In this document: positions 47,511 through 54,501 of the stretch, one piece after another | Layout: each line of letters opens with the position of its first letter | How positions within the stretch are numbered: the stretch's first letter is position 1 | Source: Chthonomonas sp. UBA2387 | Lineage (GTDB): Bacteria; Armatimonadota; Fimbriimonadia; Fimbriimonadales; Fimbriimonadaceae | Reading direction: 5' to 3' | Assembly: GCA_002343445.1 (NCBI GenBank) | Contig: DDSP01000033.1 | Span: forward strand, 86,556-150,555 | Length of the DNA stretch: 64,000 nt | Position numbers and translations under genes: made by a program | The notes under the pieces: generated by a model | Told to the model about the DNA's origin: nothing | Database searches by the model: none | The model's input: the letters and a program-made list of their open reading frames with translations, nothing else

Positions 47511-48293
47511 TCAACGGTGCGTCGAGGAGGTCAGACCCATCCACTTGCGGATCTTGTAGACCGTGGTGTCGCGGTTCAGACGAGCGATCGCCAGCGTCAG
47601 CGGCACCTCTTTCGGGCACACCTTCACGCAGTTCTGCGCGTTGCCGCAACCCGTGATGCCGTCCTCGCCCGTCAGGGCCTCCAAGCGATCTTCCTCCAAC
47701 GTCGCCCCCACGGGGTGCAGGTTGAACAGCAGCGCCTGCGCCAGCGTCTGCGGTCCCACGAAGGACGAACGCTCGTTGATCTGCGGACACGCTTCCAGAC
47801 AGCAGCCGCACGTCATGCACTTGGAGAGCGCATACCGAAGTTGGCGCACGTGGTCGTCCTGCGGGGCGGCCATGCCGCGGTCGTACGATCCGTCGATGGG
47901 AACCCACGCCTTGACCTGCTTCAGGTTCTCGAACATCTTCGAGCGATCCACGATGAGGTCGCGCACCAGCGGAAACTTGTGCATCGGCTCCAGCGTGATC
48001 TCGACAGCATCGCCCTTGACCACGCCCACCTGATCCACCAACGCCGTACACGCTTGGCGCACGCCCCCGTTGATGTTCATGGTGCAACTGCCGCAAACCT
48101 CTTCCAGGCAGGCGGCTTCCCACGCGGGCGGGCTGACCTTCTGACCCTCCACCGTCTTGGGGTTCTTCCGAACCTCCATCAGAGCCGAGATGACGTTCAT
48201 GCGCTCGCGGTAGGGAATCTCGAACACTTCCCAGCGCGCCTTGTCGTTGATGTTGTCCCGTCGCTGGATGCGGAGCCGGATCGTCGTGGGCAT
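47511..48293 (-). CDS. sdhB: Succinate dehydrogenase/fumarate reductase iron-sulfur subunit
   Basis: Protein of 260 residues with three Fe-S sites: the plant-type 2Fe-2S loop CLEEVCGSCTMNING with a later Cys in RQACTALV, then CMTCGCCLEACP and CGNAQNCVKVCPKEVPL for the 4Fe-4S and 3Fe-4S clusters. ATG 48293 has GAGG six bases upstream; ATG 48305 is possible. It is separated from sdhA and sdhC, which are not in the window; the upstream gene is on the opposite strand. Confidence 0.94.
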   Translation of the reverse strand: MPTTIRLRIQRRDNINDKARWEVFEIPYRERMNVISALMEVRKNPKTVEGQKVSPPAWEAACLEEVCGSCTMNINGGVRQACTALVDQVGVVKGDAVEITLEPMHKFPLVRDLIVDRSKMFENLKQVKAWVPIDGSYDRGMAAPQDDHVRQLRYALSKCMTCGCCLEACPQINERSSFVGPQTLAQALLFNLHPVGATLEEDRLEALTGEDGITGCGNAQNCVKVCPKEVPLTLAIARLNRDTTVYKIRKWMGLTSSTHR

Positions 48294-48414
48294 CGTCTTC
48301 CTCATGTTACTTCAACTCGGCCCGCGATCGGTTCGTCTCAAGCCGTGTTAGGGTTGCGTCAAGATCGCGCGACGAGAGAAGGAAGCCCAGGGCCCGTGCC
48401 GAACCACACGCCCC

Positions 48415-49116
48415 ATGAGGCGCGCCTTCACCCTGATCGAGCTTCTGGTCGTCATCGCGATCATCGCCATCCTCGCCGCGATGCTCTTCCCCGTGTACGC
48501 CGAGGCCAAGCAGGCCGCCAAGCGCTCCAACTGCCTGCAGCAGCTCTACCAGATCGGCATCGCCAACGCACTCTATCTGAACGACTACGACGACCTCATG
48601 CCCTGGATCCCCGACGAGCACCTACAGCTCACGCCGCCGGTGGATACGGGTGGCAAGCGGTACGCGGGCGTCGGCGCGTTCATGCCGCTCTGGGCACCCT
48701 ACATGAAGAGCGTCGAGATATACAAGTCTTCGGCCACCGAACTCTACAAAGAACCGACCGACTGGCGATCCCACTTCACCACGCCCTGGTCCGAAGGCGG
48801 CGTTCCGATGCCCGAGAAGGGCTGGTCGAACTACACGAGCGACCTCCTCGGCGAAACCAACCCAGCCAGCGCCCGCTTCGCCCGGGGCCGATCGCCGCTC
48901 TCGGTGTGCGACGCCAAAGGCGTGAGCGTTTCGGAGCAAGAGTGGCTGATGAGCCCCTTCTACGAAGCCAAATGGTGGGCCTTCTCGCACGAACTGTGGC
49001 GCGTCGGCGGCTCGGAGCCGCCCGCAGACGGGTGGTCGGCGCACAAGGGCGGCCGCAACCAACTGCTGTTCGACAACCACGTCAAATGGGTCCGGAAAGA
49101 CATTCTGGTGCGTTGA
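48415..49116 (+). CDS. Pseudopilin-like protein with prepilin leader
   Basis: Protein of 233 residues opening MRRAFTLIELLVVIAIIAIL followed by AAMLFPVYAEAKQAAKRSN, almost identical to the pseudopilin at 23156. The C-terminus has a shorter version of the H-x9-DG-like end: HKGGRNQLLFDNHVKWV, where DN replaces DG. Only the leader is strongly conserved with the other copy. Substrate of prepilin peptidase; role unknown. Confidence 0.88.
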   Translation: MRRAFTLIELLVVIAIIAILAAMLFPVYAEAKQAAKRSNCLQQLYQIGIANALYLNDYDDLMPWIPDEHLQLTPPVDTGGKRYAGVGAFMPLWAPYMKSVEIYKSSATELYKEPTDWRSHFTTPWSEGGVPMPEKGWSNYTSDLLGETNPASARFARGRSPLSVCDAKGVSVSEQEWLMSPFYEAKWWAFSHELWRVGGSEPPADGWSAHKGGRNQLLFDNHVKWVRKDILVR

Positions 49117-49119
49117 CCC

Positions 49120-49125
49120 TATAAT
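49120..49125 (+). promoter_or_regulatory. Consensus -10 TATAAT six bases before a start codon
   Basis: A perfect TATAAT is followed by GAGCGC and ATG 49132. AAGACA at 49097-49102, seventeen bases upstream, could be the -35. The promoter lies in the end of the preceding gene and would give a leaderless mRNA. Confidence 0.6.
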
Positions 49126-49131
49126 GAGCGC

Positions 49132-49881
49132 ATGACTGCCCTGCTCGCCCTTGTTCTTCTCCAGCCGACCGCAGGTGCCGAATCGGTCACGCTGAAGGTC
49201 GGCGACGTCGAACGCACGGCCATCGTCTACGCGCCGCCCAAGGGCAAGGCCCCGGTTCCGGTGGTGTTCGTGTTTCACGGGTTTACGGGATCGGCGCGTC
49301 AAGCCGCGTTCTCGTACCGGATGCACGAGGCGTGGAAGGAGGTCGTGACGGTCTACCCGCAAGGGCTCGACGTGGACCTGCTGGGCCGCACCGCGCCGGG
49401 CTGGCAAGTCGCTTCGGGCCTGCAAGGCGATCGCGACCTCGCGTTCTACGATGCACTGCTCGCCAAAGTGCTGAAGGACCGGCATGGCGACCCCAAGCGG
49501 GTGTTCACGTGCGGCATGTCGAACGGCGCGATCTTCTCCTATCTGCTGGTCGCCAAGCGAGGCGCGACTCTGGCGGGCGCGGCCACGGTGGGCGGGTTCG
49601 CTCCCATCGGCTTCGCTGCGGCGGCCCCCATGCCGCTGCTCATCGTCCACGGCAAGAACGACGACCTCATCCGAATCAACTCGGCCGAGCGCAGCCGCGA
49701 CGCCGCACTGAAGAACAACAAGCTGTCGGAGACGACCACCGAGTGGGCTCCAGGATTCGTCCGGTACGGGGACGCGAAATCCAAGACGCCGGTGGTGTGG
49801 AATGCCCACGAAGGCGGGCACGAGTGGCCGACGGGGACGTCGGAAGCGATCGTCAAGTTCTTCAAGTCTCTGGCGGGCTAA
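49132..49881 (+). CDS. Exported alpha/beta-hydrolase esterase (PHB-depolymerase/feruloyl-esterase-like)
   Basis: Protein of 249 residues with a short signal (MTALLALVLLQPTAGA). The fold shows VVFVFHGFTGSA (oxyanion region), VVTVYPQGLD, the nucleophile S130 in FTCGMSNGAIFSYLL, Asp in LLIVHGKNDDLIRI and His in HEGGHEWP. This matches the LpqC/polyhydroxybutyrate-depolymerase type of esterase. The true ester is unknown. Confidence 0.85.
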   Translation: MTALLALVLLQPTAGAESVTLKVGDVERTAIVYAPPKGKAPVPVVFVFHGFTGSARQAAFSYRMHEAWKEVVTVYPQGLDVDLLGRTAPGWQVASGLQGDRDLAFYDALLAKVLKDRHGDPKRVFTCGMSNGAIFSYLLVAKRGATLAGAATVGGFAPIGFAAAAPMPLLIVHGKNDDLIRINSAERSRDAALKNNKLSETTTEWAPGFVRYGDAKSKTPVVWNAHEGGHEWPTGTSEAIVKFFKSLAG

Positions 49882-49943
49882 GGCGTTCGTCACTGTACAA
49901 AAAAAGGCGCGCCTCAGGCGGATTCAATCAACCCTCCCCTCAA

Positions 49944-49968
49944 TCCCCTCCCGATCTTCGGGAGGGGA
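49944..49968. repeat. 11-bp hairpin, copy of the 12593 hairpin
   Basis: TCCCCTCCCGA (49944-49954) pairs with TCGGGAGGGGA (49958-49968) around TCT. The sequence differs from the 12593 copy only in the loop and outer pair. Confidence 0.7.
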
Positions 49969-50040
49969 CGTTTCACCAGCCCTTGGGTGACCGAACCGGG
50001 GTCGAGAACATCGCGGCACCCACTGGGGCGGCATCCGAAC

Positions 50041-50073
50041 CACCTGCAGACCATTTGCCAACCACCTGCCGAC
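50041..50073. repeat. Three tandem 11-bp repeats (second locus)
   Basis: CACCTGCAGAC, CATTTGCCAAC and CACCTGCCGAC are contiguous and match the family at 12539-12582. Confidence 0.75.
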
Positions 50074-50210
50074 GTCCCAAGATGCGCCAAGTCCGGCTCC
50101 AACTTCCATCCTCCCCATTCCCTCACGAAGGGACCGACGGGACAAGCACACACGGCGTTGCGTAGAAGGGCCTCGTGCCCAGGCGCAACCGTGCCATATT
50201 GAAACCGCGC

Positions 50211-51356
50211 ATGTTCGGCTCCCCCCTCAACCCCTTGGTCTATCTCGTGCGCAACGCCGCCAAAAGCGTGCCTATGGTCGGGGTCATTGCGCTCGCCGTC
50301 ATGCTCATCGCGTGGATCGTCGCGCTGATGAACTCCATCCCGGATTCGGTCAAGGCCGTCTACTCGTACTCGCAGTACTCGCTCGGCGTCACGCCGCGTG
50401 GCGACCCGGCCATGACGCCCAAGCTGGTCGAGACGTTCCGCAACGAGTGCCCCGTCCCCATCGAGCGGATCATCGTCTGCCGCGGCAGCTCCGCTGTGGT
50501 GCGCTCGATCGTGGGAGAGTGGCCCTTCGTCGTGCTCGCGTTCAACCAGGACGACATGGACTACTTTCTCGACAAACACTTCGTGACCGGCATCGAGGGA
50601 CGCAAGCCAACGGTCGGCCGGCCCGAGGCGCTCATCAGCGAGCCCGTGGCGAGGAACCTCCGCCTGAAGATCGGCGACGTGCTCCTCGGACCCGACAAGT
50701 CCGACGACTACTCGCCGCAAGAGGTCCGCATCGTCGGCATCGCCAAGACCTCGGAGTGGATGATGCTCACCGACCTCGAGTACCACAAGGCGAACCACTT
50801 CCCGCCCATCGACGTGTTTCTCGTCCTGGCCAAAGATCGCGCCACGCAAGCCGAACTCGACGACTGGGCGCTGGAGCGGTTCAAAGGCGACCGAGCCAAG
50901 CTGTTCGCCTATCGCGAACTGGAGGAGAGCACCAACGAGATGTTCGCCACCCTCTACCAGATCCTGAACGTAGTGATCGTCACGCTGGTGGCCGTGATCG
51001 CCCTGATGATCGGCATGCTGATGAACATCTACCAATCGCAGCGCCTCGTCGAATTCGGGCTGCTCCAGTGCATCGGCTACGCGCGCAAGGTGTTGCTGAA
51101 GCGCTCGCTCAAGGAGGCGCTGTGGGTGACCGTGGCCGGGTGGGCGTCCGGCGTGCTCATCGCGCACGCCATGCTCCGCATCGCGTATGCCGTGCTGATG
51201 GAACCCAGAGCCTGGGCGCTCAACACAATGGACCCCAAGGCCTTCGCCTACACGTTGGTCGTGCCGGTCGCTATCTTCGCCGTCGGTTCGTTCACCGTGC
51301 TCAACCGATTCCGCAAGTTCGACCCGGTGAGCATCGTGGAAAGGAGGCTGGTTTGA
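50211..51356 (+). CDS. ABC transporter permease (MacB/FtsX type)
   Basis: Protein of 381 residues from ATG 50211 (a GTG at 50175 with GAAGGG upstream would add twelve). One N-terminal span (VPMVGVIALAVMLIAWIVALM), a large extracytoplasmic domain (about 45-240), then three spans (LNVVIVTLVAVIALMIGML, LWVTVAGWASGVLIAHAML, LVVPVAIFAVGSFTVL) give the typical four-span FtsX/MacB topology. It pairs with the ATPase that follows with a 4-base TTGA overlap. Substrate could be a lipoprotein, peptide or small molecule. Confidence 0.88.
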   Translation: MFGSPLNPLVYLVRNAAKSVPMVGVIALAVMLIAWIVALMNSIPDSVKAVYSYSQYSLGVTPRGDPAMTPKLVETFRNECPVPIERIIVCRGSSAVVRSIVGEWPFVVLAFNQDDMDYFLDKHFVTGIEGRKPTVGRPEALISEPVARNLRLKIGDVLLGPDKSDDYSPQEVRIVGIAKTSEWMMLTDLEYHKANHFPPIDVFLVLAKDRATQAELDDWALERFKGDRAKLFAYRELEESTNEMFATLYQILNVVIVTLVAVIALMIGMLMNIYQSQRLVEFGLLQCIGYARKVLLKRSLKEALWVTVAGWASGVLIAHAMLRIAYAVLMEPRAWALNTMDPKAFAYTLVVPVAIFAVGSFTVLNRFRKFDPVSIVERRLV

Positions 51357-52015
51357 TCCAATCGCTGCAGGCTTCGCTGGTGTACGAAGACCACGGCAAG
51401 GAGATTCGGGCGTGCGACGCGATCGACCTCGAAATCCGCCCTGGCGAGTTCGTCGGCATTCTGGGGCCATCCGGCTCGGGCAAGTCTTCCCTGCTCTACC
51501 TGCTCTCCGGACTCAAGAACCCCACGTTTGGCGCCGTCCTCTTCGAGGGGCGAGACCTGGGACAGATGGCCGACGACGAACGGAGCCGGCTTCGAATGGA
51601 AGCGTTCGGCTTCGTGTTTCAGCAGCCCTACCTGCTCGGCTACCTGTCGGCCCTGGAGAACGTGATGCTCGCCGATCCAAGCCGGAACCTGCGCCAACGC
51701 GCCCTCGAACTTCTCGACCTGCTCGGGCTCTCGGAAAAGACGGGCCGACTGCCCCATGAACTCAGTGGCGGCGAACGCCAACGGGTCTGTGTGGCACGGG
51801 CGCTGGCCTCCCGGCCGCGCGTCATCTTCGCCGACGAGCCCACCGCCGCGCTCGACCACGCGAACGGCGTCCAGGTCGTCCAACTGCTCGACGCCCACCG
51901 GGGCGACGGCGCGTTGGTGATGGTCACGCACGACCCAACGATGCTGGAAGGCTCGGACCGAATCGTCCACCTGGCGGAAGGGACGATTCACGGCGAAGAA
52001 ACTAGACAAATGTAA
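51353..52015 (+). CDS. ABC transporter ATPase (LolD/MacB type)
   Basis: ATPase of 220 residues starting at TTG 51353; AAGGAGG lies five bases upstream and the start overlaps the permease stop. Walker A is GPSGSGKSS, the Q-loop FVFQQPYL, the signature LSGGERQR, Walker B VIFADEPTAALD and the H-loop VTHD. Size and partner fit the MacB/LolD class of exporters that need no diffusion through the membrane. No membrane-fusion protein lies next to it. Confidence 0.93.
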   Translation: MIQSLQASLVYEDHGKEIRACDAIDLEIRPGEFVGILGPSGSGKSSLLYLLSGLKNPTFGAVLFEGRDLGQMADDERSRLRMEAFGFVFQQPYLLGYLSALENVMLADPSRNLRQRALELLDLLGLSEKTGRLPHELSGGERQRVCVARALASRPRVIFADEPTAALDHANGVQVVQLLDAHRGDGALVMVTHDPTMLEGSDRIVHLAEGTIHGEETRQM

Positions 52016-52021
52016 ACATTT
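52008..52021. promoter_or_regulatory. AT-rich dyad AAATGT-AA-ACATTT
   Basis: A perfect 6+6 dyad that includes the stop codon of the ABC ATPase and lies about 50 bases before the next gene. It stands out in G+C-rich DNA. It may be an operator for the VOC gene or a weak terminator (TCTTC follows). Confidence 0.3.
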
Positions 52022-52059
52022 TCTTCGCATCCGGGGCACCATTTTCGGCGGAGCCGTCG

Positions 52060-52065
52060 TATCAT
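52060..52065 (+). promoter_or_regulatory. -10 hexamer seven bases before the VOC start
   Basis: TATCAT is followed seven bases later by ATG 52073. An in-frame ATG at 52064 lies inside the hexamer and is therefore unlikely to be the start. Confidence 0.5.
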
Positions 52066-52072
52066 GGTCGTT

Positions 52073-52486
52073 ATGTCGGACGATCCGAACACTCAACACG
52101 CTCTCAACACCGGCCGCACCTTTGTGTGGCACGAACTCTACGTCAAGGACCCCGCCGGGGCGATCAAGTTCTACTCCGAGTGTCTGGGCTTTGGACACCA
52201 GGAAATGGACATGGGCGAAATGGGCAGCTACCCGATGCTGACCATGAACGGCCACGGCGTCGCCGGAATCATGGACACGACCAAGCTCGAAAACAGCGAG
52301 CACATCCCGCCGCACTGGGCCGTCTACCTGGCTGTGGACGATGTGGATGCCCGCGTTGCCCGATGCATCGGCCAAGGCGCAAGCGTCGTGGTGCCCGCCA
52401 TGGATGTGCCCGGCGTGGGCCGCATGTGCCTGATCGCCGACCCCTTCGGCGCCCACATCTGGCTGTACACGCCCGCCGCCATGTGA
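52073..52486 (+). CDS. VOC (glyoxalase-like) family protein
   Basis: Protein of 137 residues. The first module has TFVWHELYVKDPAGAIKFYSE then CLGF, the second AVYLAVDDVDARVARCIGQG and MCLIADPFGAHIWLYTP. It resembles the VOC protein at 18013 in size and in the ending DP-x-GA-x. Substrate unknown; metal binding is possible through His and Glu in the first module. Convergent with pdxH, whose end is 2 bases away. Confidence 0.85.
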   Translation: MSDDPNTQHALNTGRTFVWHELYVKDPAGAIKFYSECLGFGHQEMDMGEMGSYPMLTMNGHGVAGIMDTTKLENSEHIPPHWAVYLAVDDVDARVARCIGQGASVVVPAMDVPGVGRMCLIADPFGAHIWLYTPAAM

Positions 52487-52487
52487 T

Positions 52488-53108
52488 TCAGGGCGCGAGC
52501 CGCTCCACGATCCAGCCTTCGCCCTCGCGGCGGTAGCGAATGCGATCGTGGAGTCGGCCCGGCCGCCCCTGCCAGAACTCGACCGTTTCTGGAATCAAGC
52601 GGTATCCCCCCCAGTGCGCGGGCCGCACGGGACCTTCGGGGTCGGCTGCCATCGCCTCGGCCAGCCGAGTGTCCAGAACCTCGCGGTCCGCGATGGGCTC
52701 GCTCTGAGGGCTGATCGCTGACGCATGGCGGCTCATCGGGGGTCGGCTGTCGAAGTAGGCGTCGCTTTCGGCCTCGGTCGTCCGTGCCACGCGGCCCTCG
52801 ACGCGGATCTGGCGTTCCAGAGGAGCCCACCAAAACGTTGCGGCCGCCCAAGGGTTGGCTTCAAGCTCGCGGCCTTTGCGGCTGCGGTAGTTGGTGTAGA
52901 AGAGCAGGCCCTCGTCGAGGCCGCGCAACAACACGAACCGGTTGCTCGGACGACCGTCCAACGCCGTAGCCAGAGCCATGGCGGTCGGCTCGACGATGCC
53001 CTCGTGCCTCGTCGCTTCATCCAACCAAACCCGAAGGAGCGCCATCGGATCAGGGCCAAGAGACGCTTCGTCCAGCGTGGCGCGGGAGTATTCGTAGCGA
53101 CCGTTCAT
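52488..53108 (-). CDS. pdxH: Pyridoxamine 5'-phosphate oxidase
   Basis: FMN enzyme of 206 residues that makes pyridoxal 5'-phosphate from PNP or PMP. RFVLLRGLDEGLLFYTNYRSRKGRELEANP and WWAPLERQIRVEGRV contain the FMN-binding segments; RPAHWGGYRLIP and FWQGRPGRLHDRIRYRR form the C-terminal substrate-binding signature. ATG 53108 follows GGAAGGGA. The length matches the family (about 205-220). A divergent promoter region is shared with the lipoprotein gene. Confidence 0.96.
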   Translation of the reverse strand: MNGRYEYSRATLDEASLGPDPMALLRVWLDEATRHEGIVEPTAMALATALDGRPSNRFVLLRGLDEGLLFYTNYRSRKGRELEANPWAAATFWWAPLERQIRVEGRVARTTEAESDAYFDSRPPMSRHASAISPQSEPIADREVLDTRLAEAMAADPEGPVRPAHWGGYRLIPETVEFWQGRPGRLHDRIRYRREGEGWIVERLAP

Positions 53109-53129
53109 TCCCTTCCATTGTGGCGTTGG

Positions 53130-53135
53130 TATAAC
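53130..53135 (+). promoter_or_regulatory. -10 hexamer six bases before the lipoprotein start
   Basis: TATAAC is followed by GTGCGA and ATG 53142. Leaderless arrangement. Confidence 0.5.
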
Positions 53136-53141
53136 GTGCGA

Positions 53142-53549
53142 ATGCGTTGGCTCTTGCTCGTACTTTGCAGCGTCGTCGTTCTCGGGTGTGCCGGAAGCGG
53201 GAGTTCCGGGGTGGCGAAGTTCGCCGGATACTACGCGGGCGACTGGGTGAGCCTGACCGACGCCACCGATGCCGGACCGTGCACGTGGACGATCGGTTCG
53301 GATGGAACCATCGAGGGCACCGACAACGACCCGGTCCGTGGACTGGTCTTCACGGTACGGGGCCGCATCGACAAGGATGGCAACGTGACCACGATGTCCA
53401 CTCCCGACAACGGCGACCCGGCGGCTTCGCTCAACGGGCGGTTGCAGTTCCGAGCAGACGGCACGCTCTCGGGAGTCCTGGAATGGGGCGTCGCGCCGCC
53501 GCTCTCCTACACCTACACGTTCGCGCGCACCGATCCGCCTCGCCCATGA
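53142..53549 (+). CDS. Small lipoprotein of unknown function
   Basis: Protein of 135 residues with a lipoprotein signal MRWLLLVLCSVVVLGC, lipid-acceptor Cys at residue 16, and a Gly/Ser-rich linker. The rest is a predicted beta-sandwich: YYAGDWVSLTD, CTWTIGSDGTIEGTDNDP, FTVRGRIDKDGNV, GRLQFRADGTLSGVLEW. The repeated pattern of short strands and D-G turns suggests a ligand-binding or structural domain, but no family is recognised. An upstream in-frame stretch (from 52725) is antisense to pdxH and rejected. Confidence 0.8.
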   Translation: MRWLLLVLCSVVVLGCAGSGSSGVAKFAGYYAGDWVSLTDATDAGPCTWTIGSDGTIEGTDNDPVRGLVFTVRGRIDKDGNVTTMSTPDNGDPAASLNGRLQFRADGTLSGVLEWGVAPPLSYTYTFARTDPPRP

Positions 53550-53580
53550 GCGGGACCTGAAGCGAGGAGGGGCGGCGGTG

Positions 53581-53586
53581 TACAAT
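53581..53586 (+). promoter_or_regulatory. -10 hexamer six bases before the ilvE start
   Basis: TACAAT is followed by GGCCCC and ATG 53593. The in-frame ATG at 53578 cannot be in an mRNA made from this promoter. Confidence 0.5.
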
Positions 53587-53592
53587 GGCCCC

Positions 53593-54483
53593 ATGCCCAA
53601 GCTCGTCTGGCTCAATGGCGAAGTGACGTCCCTTGAGGACGCGAAGGTCAGCGTCGCCGACCACGCGCACCTCTACGGAGACGGCCTTTTCGAAGGCATC
53701 CGCATCTACGGTCGCCGCGTGTTCAAGCTCGATCCGCATCTGGACCGGCTCTACCACGGCTGCCGCTTCCTCGGATACCGCATGAGCATGGGCCAAGAGC
53801 AGTTGCGCCAAACGATTCTGGACGTGTGCGCCCAAGCCGACATCTCGGACGGCTACATCCGCTTGAACGTGACGCGCGGCACCGGACTCGGGCTCGACCC
53901 CAAGAACATCAACCAGGAGCCCAACGTGATGATCATGGTTTCCACGCTGGCGCTCTATCCGCCGGAAGCCTACGAGACCGGCCTGAACGTGATCACCACG
54001 TCGTTCCGCGTGATGAGCGGCGACAGCCTCGATCCGCGCCTGAAGTGCATCGGCCGCTATGCCGCCAACATCATGGCCAAGCAGGAGGCCAACTACGCCG
54101 GGGCGGGCGAGGGCCTCATGCTGAACGCGCAGGGCTACATCGCCGAGTGTACGGGCGACAACCTCTTCTTGGTCACGGGCAGAACGATCCGCACCCCCGA
54201 CCCCTCGTGCGGCATCCTGAAGGGCATCACGCGCGACACCGTCATCGAACTCGCACGCAACGCCGGATTCGAGGTCCAAGAGGGCTTCCTGACGCCGTTC
54301 GACATCTTCACCGCGGACGAGGCTTTCCTGACCGGAACGGCCGCCGAAGTCATTCCGATGGTGCGCCTCGACGGTCGCCCGATCGGCGACGGTTCCGTGG
54401 GTGCGGTCACCCAGGAAATCGTTGGCTTGTTCCGTGCGGAGACCAAGAAGGGCGTGCCCTTCGATGCGCCGGTCACGGCCTAA
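53593..54483 (+). CDS. ilvE: Branched-chain amino acid aminotransferase (class IV)
   Basis: PLP enzyme of 296 residues. WLNGEVTSLEDAKVSVADHAHLYGDGLFEGIRIY is the usual opening (hereafter split: strand, then GLFEGIRIY). The PLP lysine lies in DPRLKCIGRY, followed by AANIMAKQEA. EGLMLNAQGYIAECTGDNLFLV contains the cofactor-phosphate binding E and TG, and DEAFLTGTAAEVIPMVRLDGR the C-terminal motif. This arrangement fits IlvE or a close class IV relative; D-amino acid aminotransferase is a less likely alternative. Confidence 0.88.
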   Translation: MPKLVWLNGEVTSLEDAKVSVADHAHLYGDGLFEGIRIYGRRVFKLDPHLDRLYHGCRFLGYRMSMGQEQLRQTILDVCAQADISDGYIRLNVTRGTGLGLDPKNINQEPNVMIMVSTLALYPPEAYETGLNVITTSFRVMSGDSLDPRLKCIGRYAANIMAKQEANYAGAGEGLMLNAQGYIAECTGDNLFLVTGRTIRTPDPSCGILKGITRDTVIELARNAGFEVQEGFLTPFDIFTADEAFLTGTAAEVIPMVRLDGRPIGDGSVGAVTQEIVGLFRAETKKGVPFDAPVTA

Positions 54484-54501
54484 CGCCTCGCCTCGGCCAC
54501 C

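Larger units (their letters stand above)
49882..50210. repeat. Non-coding spacer with repeats
   Basis: About 330 bases without a credible gene. It holds a run of seven A followed by the palindrome AGGCGCGCCT (49905-49914), a CCCCTCC hairpin (49944-49968), and three 11-bp repeats (50041-50073). A GTG start for the downstream permease at 50175 is possible and would shorten the spacer. Confidence 0.7.
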
